A DNA stretch of 64,000 nucleotides from positions 4,441,001 to 4,505,000 of the forward strand of contig CANUEZ040000168.1 of the NCBI GenBank assembly GCA_948099385.1, given 5' to 3'. This DNA comes from Fasciola hepatica. Lineage: Eukaryota; Platyhelminthes; Trematoda; Plagiorchiida; Fasciolidae. The translations under genes were made by a program, and so were the position numbers. A model generated the notes under the pieces. That model was not told the origin of the DNA. It ran no database searches and saw only the letters and a program-made list of their open reading frames with translations. Below, in pieces: positions 33,101-43,728 of this stretch. Every line of letters starts with the position of its first letter. Position 1 is the first letter of the stretch.

Positions 33101-34000
33101 TAAATGAGAAGTTTCCAACAATACTTAATTGCAAGTTGTTTTTGTTTGCGGAAGAAATTAAGATAGTATACACTTTTTCGCCTGGCAACCTCAGTACTAC
33201 CACCCCTAAAACCTCCGCTGACTTGGCCGCTCTTGATGAATGGTGCTCAACCTGAGCGGTGGAATTCTCCGCCGACAAGTGTATTCTTCTTACTTACAAA
33301 TGCCAGGTCCCTCCTGGTTCCTTATGCATCGACTGTTCACTCATCGACAACTAACCCTTAATAAGAGACTTTGGCTTAAGTTATTCTTGCTCTTTCAAGT
33401 TTTCCAAAGATGCTGTCCTCCAAACGGCAAAGGCTAAAACGTGTCTTGGTCTTCTGTTCAGATCCCTTCAGCTTAGAGAAACACTCTTTACTTGTGCAAA
33501 GTACATGCCTGTCCACTTCTCAAATATTGTCCCTTAATCTGCCCTAGTATGCGAAAATCCGACAGGATTATTATTGAACGTATTCAGAGAAGATTCACAC
33601 AGCAGCTTATCAGTTGGTCGTCAAACTGAATCTTCAAGGAATAATGTTTATCTCTCAAAATCGAATTATTATGGCTTTGTCACATCAAGCTAAATTTGGT
33701 ATTTCTGTATAAACTATTGACTGAGCAATCTTGTTCCTCCAACCAGATGTGCTTCTGCCCGGGGAACTGGATATTTTTTCCGTGATAGACAATATGTTAT
33801 TACCACACCCTCCGCGAGGACAGTTTTACGCTCCAAGTTCCTTCTCTTTACGTACTTCAGAATCTGGGATAAACTTCCCTTGCACATCAGATCTTCTAAG
33901 TCAAAGTTTGCATTCGTGTCTTCTGTTGATAAATTCTTTTCAATCACAACTGTCTTGTGCTTATTCAACGTTAACATAGCCAAAAGTCAAGCTTACGAGA
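30191..34000 (+). mobile_element. CR1-like element L6 (ORF1 tail, endonuclease, RT), heavily decayed
   Basis: Proline/serine-rich ORF1 tail and linker at 30.2-31.2 kb. Endonuclease start YLTLFNSRSIPGKLPHPEKL at 31,293-31,380, then a gap lacking most of the N-terminal half. At 31,530-31,650: ALDSIPDSLWFAINL and NGCVYRSPN. At 31,740-31,960: LVTSIHLGGWTQHVVEPTGNGNILDLAF and FPVSCHKMIICHLPLGD. The GDFN segment is missing, so there is an internal deletion. RT follows from about 32.2 kb. Confidence 0.8.
32200..33960 (+). pseudogene. Reverse transcriptase of CR1-like L6, catalytic DD replaced by EE
   Basis: Linker and N-terminus at 32,240-32,580 (SSITSPSCTAEAFKAFFAP). RT at 32,750-32,935: HHDQHGFLRSRSCIACQYDFLNL and VLCLDLSKAFDRVPH (palm A). 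At 32,945-33,253 another frame gives FSSYLSHRLQVVLINGHISN, TSGVIQGSFLGPLLFLLYIN and FAEEIKIVYTF at 33,145-33,177: the conserved ADD is AEE, losing both catalytic aspartates. Thumb sequence is scattered over 33.3-33.6 kb, and a C-terminal scrap (about 33,800-33,960) is still discernible. The N-terminal RT core (GPDG, RPVS) is largely deleted between 32.6 and 32.75 kb. Confidence 0.8.
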
Positions 34001-34378
34001 TGGGCATCGACTTTTAAGCCATTGCTCTGCTTTCTCGCCTTATCTTACCTTCCTAAATAACTTCACCTCTTTTGAATTATGAATGCTCTGTTTGACCGCT
34101 TCTGATTAGACATCGCCATCGACCTATTTAAAACAGGCCTGCTTCCACCAATTGTTCTTCCATACCAACTAATAGGATCCTGCCAATTTCACTTTGAAAT
34201 AAGTCCTTCCAGATGCGTTCGAACTTTTAGAGGCCACCGTAATACTCCACACAGATTGTCAATATGCCTCATCCGCTCCACAATTTAGTACCTTTATTTA
34301 TTGATATCACGTCTACGGCCCTGAAACCAACCTCAACAACGCTATAGAGACTGCTTCAGTAACTACGCCCTGGTCCGC

Positions 34379-34444
34379 TATATATATATACATATATATA
34401 TATTTATGTATGCGTATGTATATAAATATATATAAATATATATA
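34379..34444. repeat. TA-rich microsatellite
   Basis: TATATA/TATAAATA/TATGTA units over 66 bp. Confidence 0.85.
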
Positions 34445-34469
34445 CTCAATACTGCCCTGTAGTTATTAG

Positions 34470-35350
34470 CACAAGCATGGTAACTGGCCCAACGCCCTTC
34501 GATATTTCTTAGCTTACTTTGCCTCTTTTCCGCACCAGGTCCCACCACATATACTTCTATCACCACCTCTGCGATTTAGTACTGAAAACTCTAGTCACAT
34601 TTCCCTCATTAGGCGTGGCTCACTAACTGAACCCAACAAACAGTTATGACGTCACCATCTCTTCCCCCAGAATATCCCCCAGCTAAGCTTCTTCCATAAT
34701 TTCATGCAGAATTTACTTGTTCTGTTCCACTGACTGACTACTCTAGGTCAAATCCCAACCTCATCACTGAGTCCCACGGCTCCCAGTTATCCATTGTTTA
34801 CTGTTTCCTTTTTTAGTCTCACGTGTCATAGACCCAGCCTTGCCTCAGTCCGTCTACTAATGGAACAGTGTTGAGGCCTATCTACCCCACCGTTCTCTAT
34901 AATACTCTTTTCAGTCATTCTGGTTTTTTGTGCGAATCCTCATCTGCTTAGCAATCCTTGTTTGTCTCACTCCTCCTGTGTCTCACCTTTTCTGTCTCCC
35001 AATCTATAGCAACAGAATGGGCATCAGCTCGACACTACTTGATATCATTTTGCCTACGTTGCCTCTTTTCCACACCAGGTCCCAACACATATACTTCCAT
35101 CACCACCACTGCGTTATTCAGAACTGGAAAATCTAGTCTCATTTCTCCCATTTAGTGTGGCTCATTACCTTAAAACCTAGTTATGACGTAACCTATTCCA
35201 CCCCCACCCTATCCCCCAGCTAAGTTCCTCCCGTAATTTCATGCAAAACTAGGTACTTTCTTCCACCAAATAACTAGCTTAGGTGAAATATTTACCTCAG
35301 TGAATTTTTAGGTCCTACTTATGCTTTTCCTTTTTAATCTCATGTTCCAT
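34470..35350 (+). repeat. Diverged direct duplication, units offset by 540 bp
   Basis: 34,470-34,840 aligns with 35,010-35,350. GCCTCTTTTCC begins at 34,521 and again at 35,061; both copies continue with CACCAGGTCCCA.CACATATACTTC-type sequence, then AGTTATGACGT, CCCCCAGCTAAG, TAATTTCATGCA and a TTTCC/ATCTCA block. Similarity is roughly 70-80% by eye with small indels. It is non-coding as far as can be seen. Confidence 0.7.
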
Positions 35351-37179
35351 GTCTCAATTTATCTTGGGGATACGCTGCTTCCATGAGCCGGTGACTCGTT
35401 TTTGCTATTCTTTCCGTTAACCGTTGACCCTCAGCTGGGCTATACCCGGATTGAGTTTCTCTACCCCATTTCTTTTCCTAGTGATTCTCAATGCCGGTCA
35501 ACCACCTCAGGCACTACACCAACCACCTTTCTGGGTGGTGCACCTGGATGATAATGCTGTAGGTCTGTCTGTCGATCGGTGTTTCCGTTGGCTCTGTTGT
35601 CAAAGTTCCCACAACCTGGTTGGGGGTCCTGGACCATATACCCTCATCGTGGTTGCTCAGCCCTCTGTAAAACCGTTAATGAACGCTCACGCCAATCCCA
35701 GAGGTGCTGGGCGTCGTCATATCCCCCGCCTTGGCCGGCGCACATCGGGGGTGCTGGCCGTCTGCAACTATGTGCGAGCGGAATTAGGCTGGTGAATCCC
35801 ACCTCCAGTGTTCACTTTGCAAAGTGTTTTTCAGGTTGGGTCCCCAGAGCACGGTCAGCCCCACCCACTAGCACCGGTTGCGGATTGCACGCTTCAAATC
35901 TTCTCTTCTTGCCGCATTCATCACAGCCCGTTACGGACCTCATGCTCCTACCATTCTTTCGCCACTATTCGCTCATTTGTCGTTCTTGTCAGCACTATGA
36001 TCACTTTCATTCCGTGTCGTTCTGCCTCTGTAGGTACATCCACCCACTCTGAATTTGTTCCTTTCGTGTTTCACAATGACGGCCCCCACTGCATGACATC
36101 ACTCTCGCCCAATCCAGTTTACTCTGCCCAAGCCCGAAATATGTTCTTTTCCACCAACTTCGCCGCTGTCGGCGCCTAATCGGTATTCACTTGTTACACA
36201 TATTTACTTATAGAGCTCACTGATCGCATATCACTGTAGCTACCATTTTGCGATATCCTTCTTGTCCATCCTATACCTCACACTAATACGCACCATACAC
36301 ATTCGTAACCACGACCAATCACCATTAAAAACAAGCCAACCCAAACTTTTCATTTTTTAAGGCCAAATTCCTTATCTTTTTATCACCTCCATATTTTCCA
36401 TGTCTGAATCCGTAATTCTTCCGTGCATCGTCCTCTTAGGCAGTGTACCGATTAGCAACTTCTGGCTCAGTCCATTTGTGCAATGGCCAGCAGGCACGCA
36501 ACTCTCCAGTTCCAATCTCCTAACTCCGGCGCACAATACATTTGTGCATTTTTATTCCATCATAGGCCTTCCCATCCGGGTTCTTCTCTTCGTCTCGGTC
36601 TTCATCTTGTGTCATCTGCAGCAAAACGATCAGACTGATCATCTCTTCCCTGGTTTTCGTTGGTCAGTGCTCTCGTCTGCTTCGTACATTGCCAGCCACA
36701 AGCATCTTCAGTGTGCCTTTCAGGCTGCGCTGCTTTTCCGCTTTCCACCCAGTGTAAAGTCATCGTAACTTCATCATTCTCAACTGAAGTTTCAAACTAG
36801 GCGATCTGCCATTGCTTGATCTTTTTAATCCTTCAAATTCTCAATTCTCTCTCATGTTATTCGTCGTTACAACTGATGCATCTTCGCACCACAGTTATTC
36901 TAACCTCCAAGTTACCCTTACTCAGTGCCCGTTTACACCACTCCAACCATCCCGTATTTCCGTTTGCTCTGCCATCTCCGGCCGTTTTCACGACCATCTT
37001 TATGTTGCGCAATGTACGTCCATTTATTACCGCTTCACCCATGTTCGACCGTCACCGCGTGACACATCTGCAATATTCAGAATGTTAGAATAACCCTTAT
37101 GAGTGTTCTTCGATCCTTACATTCATATCAAAACCAATAATCATGGTTCGTAGAACTACCCCACGGCTGACACAAAATG

Positions 37180-38080
37180 GTCGGGCATTCGGGGGGTTCA
37201 GTGATCTGCCGAGATTCTGTGGCGTCGGCTTGTCCGTCTTCACCCACTAGGCGAACTGTACTGCGCACTTCGTGTGCCAGCCTTCCCTTGGCGGCCCTCA
37301 CCTTGGCGGTTCACATCGGTTCGTCGGCGATGCTGATAATTTCCATGAAAACACTCAAAACCGGGTGCTTAAATGAGCGCGCTCTTCTAAGGTCAGCACT
37401 ACAACGTCAACCCTGAATAGTCTTGCTTTGGTTAACCGGGTCTGTCGAGTTTGCGGGAACGGTGAGTATTCCCGCAGCCCTCGCTTCCAATAAAACCTGG
37501 CCAAATGGTTCGATTGCTTCCGTAAGTGTAAGTCACTACCACGGAGGTTTGTTGGCCCTTGGAAAACAACGTTCGACCTCAAAGTCAATAGGTCTTTCGG
37601 TGTAAGTGTCAGATTGGTATGGTCGCTGGCAGACACTGTAACTAGGGGATGGTTGTCCAGGACCCTTTCGACCTCTGTCATCACGAATCCCGACGTCCCG
37701 TCGTTGAGCGGCTGTTGTTCAGTCATCCACTGCAATATTCGTCTAGTGGACCCAATCAAGCGCACCCACACGCCGCCGCTGTGACTGGTCCGTGAGGTTT
37801 CCAAGCGTTATCGTACACCGCAAGCCACCATTTGGTTCTGCAGCTATTCTCGGTTTAAGCTTCGGTGCCAACGTTGGAGGACCCGTTGTGCACCCTCCAA
37901 ATTTGCCCCGTAAGTCATACCGAATATCTGCTAGTATGCTTCTTCGACTGATAAAGATTTGAAGGGCCAGTAGGGAGGAGTCTGCGGCCCTTAAAAGTGC
38001 AACTTCCAGGTGTACTGTACAGGACTTCACGCACGTCCAGGAAGCAGCAGCATCGAATTTCCAGCATTTCAAGCACTTGA
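37180..38080 (-). pseudogene. Pao integrase (core and C-terminal domain)
   Basis: At about 38,060-37,890 a frame reads VKSCTVHLEVALLRAADSS and LLALQIFISRRS, the Pao integrase core strand that normally follows the first catalytic Asp. Then IRYDLRGKFGG replaces the usual SDNGTNF, keeping the aspartate only. After a frame change, 37,785-37,355 reads HSGGVWVRLIGSTRRILQ, MTEVERVLDNHPLVTVS, LTPKDLLTLRSN and later YWKRGLREY, the canonical C-terminal region. The last part, to 37,180, is in other frames. Integrase inserts the cDNA into the host genome; this copy is broken. It is the in-window relative of the remnant at 20.8-21.6 kb. Confidence 0.85.
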
Positions 38081-38489
38081 ACCACAGGGGTTCGAGCAAG
38101 TCAGTATGGGGTATTTGGTATCAAAACTCAGGTGGGAGTTGATCAGTCTACCGCCTACTCGCAGTAATTTATTACCGAGTTCCGAATTTAGAGGCTGCTA
38201 GTTGATTTTTGAAGGTGATATCCTTTCTTCAATTGGTCCCGTTCCTCCTGCACTCTCGAGTTCTCGGGGGAAAACCTCACGTTGTATCACCTGAGTAGAT
38301 CGTACTCTGCGGATTGTGATTCGTTAGAGTTTATTGGACCCACCTGTACACGGCTGTATGGATGGATCTCTTTTATGACCAACGAATGTCTCCTAAACCT
38401 AGCCAACCACACTAGTAGTAGGAACGTCTTCATCCAAGAGGAAAATCCGACCAACCGTGGCAAAAAATGCTGATTCGGTGATTTTCACC

Positions 38490-39080
38490 ATCATCGCCGC
38501 GCATTCGATCTCCAGTTCCCATTCCATAAGGGGCCTGAGTTTGCAAACGGGCCAGTCCCGTTGAGGCATGTGCAGGAATTCTGCCCTCCCGCCCACGTGT
38601 CCAGTTGCCGGAAGTTGGTCGCACCTCGGAAGCACAGATCGGCTTGGTTATCGCCAGTCTTGACATGTTTCCACTGATTCATGTCAGTTTCGTCGTGGAT
38701 GATCGTGAGCCGGTTAGAAATTAAAGTAATAAAACGATTCTGACGTTGTTGTCGTAATGCAGCACCATTGTCAAGTCCGTCCAAAACCAAGCTGAACAAC
38801 TATAGAACTCGAAACATCTCTTCACTGCTTGTACTGCCCTTACTGCTAACACGGCTGCACTGAGCTCGAGGCGCGGGGTCGAAACCGATTTCAGTGGAGC
38901 ACCGCGGTCTTTGGCGAACAGGATCGTCGTGGCGTATTGTCCATGTCCCATGCACCATGGCCCATACACCGCGGCTCCGCGCTGGACTTCGGACGCGTCA
39001 GAAAAGGCGTACAGCTCCCCATCTGTGGTGTGTGACCGGGGCGGACGCCACGAAATCCGTATGTTCCCTATTTTCTTGAA
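38490..39080 (-). pseudogene. Pao RNase H and integrase-proximal region
   Basis: One frame (39,101-38,721) reads ELYAFSDASEVQRGAAVYG, ILFAKDRGAPLKSVSTPRLELSAA and then FWTDLTMVLHY, the Pao RNase H with its D/E/D residues in SDAS, LEL and TD. The next frame (38,799-38,491) carries SNRLTIIHDETDMNQWKHVKTGDNQADL, followed by a cysteine-containing segment. These are the hallmarks between RT and integrase in Pao polyproteins. A frame change near 38,750 breaks the protein. Confidence 0.85.
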
Positions 39081-39085
39081 AGTGA

Positions 39086-39560
39086 TCAGGAATTCTTCCA
39101 TTTCGGCCGGTATTCCCGGTCCAGCGGATGGTCCTTATCAACCTCCTCATGACAGAGCCTCTGCAACATGGTCTTTCTGGGTAACAACCAAGGAGAGATG
39201 AAATCGAGCGGATCGGGCAAGCTAGAGACAGCTGCCAGTAAACCACGACGAGCTGCTGGTTGGTCGGGAACATTCACCTCGAAAACGAAGTCGTCCGTTT
39301 CCGCGTTCCATTGTACTCCTAGTGTGCTTTCGGTGGGGAGTGGAGACCCGTCCGGATCTCGAACCCTTTCGGCCCTCCCGTGGTGCGGAATAGATTTGAG
39401 CACTTCCGACGCGTTTGACATCCATTTTGTGGGATGGGAATCGCTCCTCTCTAGCATTCTTGTTGGGCAACTAAATTGCTCTAGGGCTGAGTCAACGTCA
39501 TCGAAAGACTCAAAGTAGTCGTCGACGTAGAAATTTCTGCGACGCTGTCTACTACCGACC
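39086..39560 (-). pseudogene. Pao RT, palm YVDD and downstream part
   Basis: At 39,560-39,470 a frame different from the upstream RT frame reads RNFYVDDYFESF; the YVDD active site is at 39,518-39,529 and is intact. The same phase leads into the 123-codon frame (39,457-39,086): HPTKWMSNASEVLKSIP, STLGVQWNAETDDFVFEV, RRGLLAAVSSLPDPLDFISPW and LLPRKTMLQRLCHEEV. This matches the conserved region after the Pao RT palm. A single frameshift near 39,545 separates it from the first half of the RT. Confidence 0.85.
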
Positions 39561-40245
39561 GGTGGACCAGAGCTTCATGTTTGTTCGCGGTTTCTCGTGA
39601 GGCGTGGTTCGCACAAAACGGTGATGGTATCGCTCCAAGTGGGTGGGTTGTCATTCTATATTCTATCACCAATTTGTTCAGGTTTTTCTCTTCCCACCAT
39701 AGGGATAGCAACACATCTCGCTCATCTACCGGTACTTTTACTTGGAGAAGTATTTCTCTGATGTCGGCTGGCAAGACCAATTTGCCTGCTCTGAAACGGC
39801 ACAAGACTTCAACCAACAGCGTGGTCCAGTCGGGTCCGTGTAGCAGACGATCATCCAACGACTTGCATCGGAACCTGGCTGCACAATCGAAGACCACTCG
39901 CAAATTCTCGGGTTTCTCGGGATGAAGAACCGGATGATGAGGCAGGTGCCATATCCCGAGCACGAGCTGCAACCTCAACCGACTTGCAATTATTACTTGC
40001 ATTCTGCCCACCGTATTCACCGCTAACGACGTCGTGCTTTTAGCGAGCCGGTGTTTATCGGCAAACCGCTTTTTCACCAGGGTAGTGTCTGATCCACTGT
40101 CCACGAAATCCAACGCTTTGGCCGCCCCATTTGGGGTCATCACCCCTACGGCAACCGCCCTTAGGCGCATCGGTCTATTGGCAGACCGCGGCGTTGAGCA
40201 AATCACATTGGGCTTTGTGTTTGAATCTGGCGTACCTTCCTTCAC
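39546..40245 (-). pseudogene. Pao aspartic protease joined to first half of RT (internal deletion)
   Basis: The frame opens upstream of the protease motif DFVDSGSDTTLVKKRFA (D-S-G active-site triad, about 40,090-40,115). Within 45 residues it passes to IWHLPHHPVLHPEKPENLRVVFDCAARF and LLHGPDWTTLLVEVLCRFRAG, the start of the Pao RT. It continues LPADIREILLQVKVPVDERD and LSLWW. In intact Pao elements a few hundred residues lie between protease and RT, so most of that spacer is deleted here without breaking the frame. The catalytic Asp of motif A is kept (PADI). Confidence 0.85.
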
Positions 40246-40650
40246 CTGGTGCAGTAATCAGCGGTGTCTGCCCGGACAATCTTCATGACCACATCTGGTT
40301 CTCGGTCGGAAAGCTGCCGCCCGATGGGAGGTGTTAGGGCGAACAAAACACGACCTTGTCGTCCCGGCCGTTCCCCGACTTTTGTTTACTGTGGCTTTGA
40401 TGAATTTCGAACATTCCAGTGACCCATGACTGGCGTCTCAGGACCTGAAGCTTGGATGGACTATAGCCTCGCGTAAAATGGCGTGTGAATTCGTCCACGG
40501 CTAGCGTTTTCAGTGCTCCCGTGCAGCGTTTTGAGCTTGGCCGTTGTGGGGTCCATCTTCCCGTTTGCTACCGCGGATGAGTCGACCAAATCCAATGTCA
40601 GCTATCCTGGCTTGCCTGTCTAAGTATTCGGTCAGGCCCTCGAAGTCGGC

Positions 40651-40918
40651 CTAACAGTCACCTCTGCTCATGGGTTCTGTTTCTTCCGCCCGACGACCGT
40701 GTAGCTTGGAGGAGAGACAGCGGACTATACCCTCCAATGTGTGTATTGCGTCGAGATTAGCCCTGTGTCCTAAGTGATCGACGGCTTTCGAGCAGTTTTG
40801 CATCTTCATTGCGGGATCGGCCATTGCATAGACATCGCCCTTTGCTTGCTTGGCCACCAACATCGCGCCCTCTATTAGATTACGAGCAACCCTGAATTTC
40901 TGGCCAAACAATAGTAAT
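40651..40918 (-). pseudogene. Pao gag, C-terminal part of DUF1759-like domain
   Basis: The frame reads LFGQKFRVARNLIEGAM, AMADPAMKMQNCSKAVDHLGHRANLDAIHTLEGIVRCL, then SSKLHGRRAEE. This is the second half of the DUF1759-like Gag domain of Pao elements. The residues before LFGQKF are not gag but the A/T-rich tail of repeat X-b. The matching first half lies 1.8 kb away at 42,738-43,340, in the left palindrome arm. Between 40,650 and 40,245 the remaining gag (nucleocapsid) region is present but broken. Confidence 0.8.
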
Positions 40919-42738
40919 AAAAGTGATGGTATAATTCTCGACCGCGGTCGACAGGCACGCAAGAAAGCATGATCAGAGTTTACAGTATCACTCAGGGGGA
41001 TGAAAAATCACAAGTTTCAAGGTGAGAGTCGCACACCACAGCGAGAGGGGGATGAGGGTAGAGAGAGTACAAATGAGGCAAAGTGGCGACGGAATACACG
41101 ATAAATATGGTTAGATTTCGAGTAACCCGAGTAATAGCGAGGATTCGGCGGGCGGACACTGTCTTGGGAAGCAGAAGATACAACATTCATAAGGTTGATG
41201 CAAGAAATTTGTCAATGACGTATACTCGAGTTTGCCTAAGAGGGTAATTGGTGATGAGGCCAGGAGATGGGTATAAACTTCGTGAAGGTGCGCGGATGAG
41301 TGCCAACTTTCATAGATTTGTATATATGAAGGGTAGTACTCCCAGAAAAGGTGAGATAATTTTCATGAGAAGTAGTAAGTGTCATCTTACGTCGGGAATT
41401 CACGGCTGGTGGCAGAAGGATAGAGTTCCATGAAGGAGTAATCAGAAAACGGAATACCCTGTCCACGAGGAGCAAAATAAGGCAAAAGAGATGAGTAAAA
41501 CCTTTGCAATGGGCCAAATTACGCTGATAAAATGGCAAATGTATTATATTGTTGAGTTTACTGCGGCCATTCTACGTATGTGGTGGGTGTTTTTGCGAGG
41601 ATTGGCTGCGGTTTGTAATCACGCTTTTGTCGTGGGAAGGGAGGAGGCACCACCGAATCTTGACCGTCCATTATTTACCCGGGAACTCTTGCATGGTGGT
41701 TTAAAAGGCTTCAACATCGAGAGGGTCTCGTACTAAGATGTCCCCAGTAAGCATCAGTAGGGCATATGCGGCAGAATCAGGACGTCGTGTGGGTGACACC
41801 TGACAACCAGATCGTATTCGCAGCAGCCAGCCATGGGCGCGGTTTTAGACGGTCAGAGACGAAGATAAGCTGTCTGCACGACATGTCGCAGCTAGGCAAC
41901 ATGATAACCGAGTGGTTCCAAAATCGAAAAAAGAGTTGCAGCTTGGAAGGTGTTCCAGCTGAGGGTTGGTGTGAGAGTAATAACACAGAGGTATGGAGGT
42001 TGCAAATGAGGCACAGTGGCCTTAGTGACGTGAGCAGTCAGATATTTTATGTCGGTCTTCGTGAACATTAAGTGCGCCTGCATTATTAGGCCCAGTCGTT
42101 GATTACCAACTCATCAGTGTGCGGATGAATCTTATCGTTCGGGGTTAATAAGGCCGTGGAGGTGCACTGGAGCTACTGAGTCTGGGTCTACGCAAGGAGG
42201 CAGCTGGGAAGCACAAAGTACTCGAATGGCAAGTTTCTACAGTAGGTCCAGAGGACATATGACACGTTATACCGTGGGGTATTCACAAGTCTAATGCAGC
42301 AGGTTGGTGCTAGGTCTTCACATACGGGAGATTGCTGTTGGGTGACGACGTACACCGGAGAGCGGGTCGAATTCTAGGGCATAGGAAGCGCCACTTTCCT
42401 GATAAAGAAGGAGGTATAGATACGCATTAGCTAAAAATGCTGGTAGTCTTCCCTAGGTTCTTATGTTTACTTTCATACGTACATTCATATTTACATTTAT
42501 ATATTTAGTGCCATAATGAGACGTTTCTGTCGTCTGATCTATCTACTTGTTGTCCAGAGCAGCGGAATAAGAGTCAGAGCCACGGTGGTTTTGCAGCTGA
42601 CGCCAATATACTTGCCGGGCGTTAGGAGGAGGGCACAGGGCGGTTGAAACTTAGGAAAGGAGGTGGATAGGTATACGTGGAGGGCCCAAATCGCTATTTC
42701 CCCGGTCAGCCTGGTGAGTAAGAACCAGAAGCATGGCA
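40912..42738 (-). repeat. Repeat family X, copy b, inserted in Pao gag
   Basis: Its 3' tail (ATAGTAATAAAAGTG on plus, 40,912 onward) is followed by GGTATAATTCTCGACCGCGGTCGA, matching the ends at 50,565 and 62,100 (GGTATATTTCTCGGCC..GTTCGA). Internal matches: GGTGTTCCAGCTGAGGGTT at 41,950 corresponds to GTGGTTCCAGCTGTGGG at 48,487. Near the 5' end, 42,660-42,733 corresponds to 49,730-49,800 (GGAGGTGGAT..GTAT, GTCAGYCT, AAACCAAAAGC-type). The left boundary of the palindrome (42,022) falls inside this copy. Flanks on both sides are Pao gag coding sequence. Confidence 0.75.
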
Positions 42739-43340
42739 GAGTCTTCGTTGTCCGTGCGTAGCCTTGTTCTGGGCCGAGCGTGGTACACCCAATAATAGCT
42801 TCTCTTGCTCGGCCTCGACAGTAATGCGTCAAATAGGGTAGCCTCTGTCCGGGGTCGGTTACCTTATTTTCGGCGGCGTCCTTGAGTTGTTTGATGAACC
42901 TGCGGTACTGCCCAGGTCACCCGTCGAAAACTTTCAGCTCTGCTCTTGGTAAGTCGATCGTTGGTTGTGTTGGCGTTGAATGTTTGATGGCCGGCATGGA
43001 GTTTCATATTTCTATTTGCCCTGGCTCGATGAGGTTATCGTCGTCACTAGTTTTACGCACACGGTCGCTTTATCCGCGCTTCTCCCGTACCTACTGGGCC
43101 TGTTGTCTGGCCGACGACAATTGCTGTTCTAGGTCGAGTATCCCTAATTTGAATAGTTCAACATTCTTGCAATCCGTGGCATTGTCAGTAATACACAAGC
43201 TAGCACTGACAGGGCTAGATGATCTGACACTAACTATGGAATCAAAGGCACCCAAACCCTCCTCAGTTAATTGCCACATTACTTCATGTCCAGATTCCGA
43301 TTGGTTCAATCCATTTCCGGGCGTCCTGAGTATATTCTCG
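42738..43340 (-). pseudogene. Pao gag, N-terminal part (in left arm)
   Basis: One reading phase runs through the whole piece with four in-frame stops. It begins with a helical N-terminus (VELFKLGILDLEQQLSSARQQAQ) and proceeds to IDLPRAELKVFDG, YRRFIKQLKDAAENKV and LPYLTHYCRGRAREAIIGC, then EQGYARTTK. These are the conserved features of the Pao DUF1759-like Gag (LPKIELPKFDG...F...L..YL...GEA). At ARTTKTL the frame runs into the 5' end of X-b. Because a single phase is kept despite four stops, decay was by substitution rather than indel. The mirror copy is at 60,744-61,346 on plus. Confidence 0.85.
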
Positions 43341-43364
43341 TTTCAGATTGATCAAATTGAGTAA

Positions 43365-43720
43365 TGTAGCACGCTTTTGAACAGTACGTAGCAGAACTGG
43401 AACAAATCCCAAAACTAAAACACTACCACTCCGCAAATTCTACTTACTGGAACAATAAATGAACAATGATATAAAACGTACACGAACATCAATTATACGA
43501 TCATATGGAATCAGAAAACGGAACCAAGTTGCAGCGTGCGAGAGACAAGCACGTGCTTCACGCAGGTCCAAAAAAGGACATGATGGAGTGGCGCGTTGGA
43601 CGCGAACAAACGAAGGTTTGCCTACAAGAACATAAAGTTTACGGGAACACGCGAACAATGTATGTGAGCGAATGGTATCATGAAAACACGAACTTTCAGT
43701 GTCTGTCGGATTTTTTATGA
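43365..43720 (-). repeat. Pao 5' LTR (left arm), ~356 bp
   Basis: Lies immediately upstream of the gag on the same strand. On minus it starts TCATAAAAAATCCGACAGAC and ends CAAAAGCGTGCTACA, aligning end to end with the TGT...ACA repeat at 18,360-18,718. Frames inside it (for example 43,440-43,658) are by-products. Mirror copy at 60,364-60,719. Confidence 0.7.
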
Positions 43721-43728
43721 CCGATGCT

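Larger units (their letters stand above)
34001..37099. other. Pyrimidine-rich stretch without recognisable gene
   Basis: The plus strand is C/T-rich with frames up to 157 codons (35,579-36,052), none with a recognisable domain. Long open frames are expected by chance in such composition. It contains a TA-rich microsatellite and a diverged tandem duplication. Confidence 0.45.
37100..43720 (-). mobile_element. Pao/BEL LTR retrotransposon (5' LTR, gag, pol), interrupted by repeat X-b
   Basis: On minus, in order: LTR (43,720-43,365), gag N-terminal part (43,340-42,738), X insertion (42,738-40,912), gag C-terminal part (40,918-40,651), protease and RT (40,245-39,086), RNase H (39,080-38,490) and integrase (38,080-37,180). 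DNA similarity to the second Pao remnant continues to about 37,100. No 3' LTR is visible left of that. The gene order and motifs are those of the Pao/BEL group; flatworm members such as Sinbad have LTRs of similar size (known). Many stops and frameshifts and an apparent deletion between protease and RT make it inactive. Confidence 0.85.

Noticed and set aside
35579..36052. 157-codon plus frame in the pyrimidine-rich stretch
   Set aside because: No recognisable domain; composition (C/T-rich, few stop codons) explains its length.
43440..43720. Repeated small proteins (MFACSRKLYVL... and MESENGTKLQR...) seemingly conserved at several loci
   Set aside because: They are opposite-strand frames of the same LTR repeat; conservation is at DNA level over the whole repeat, including non-coding ends.
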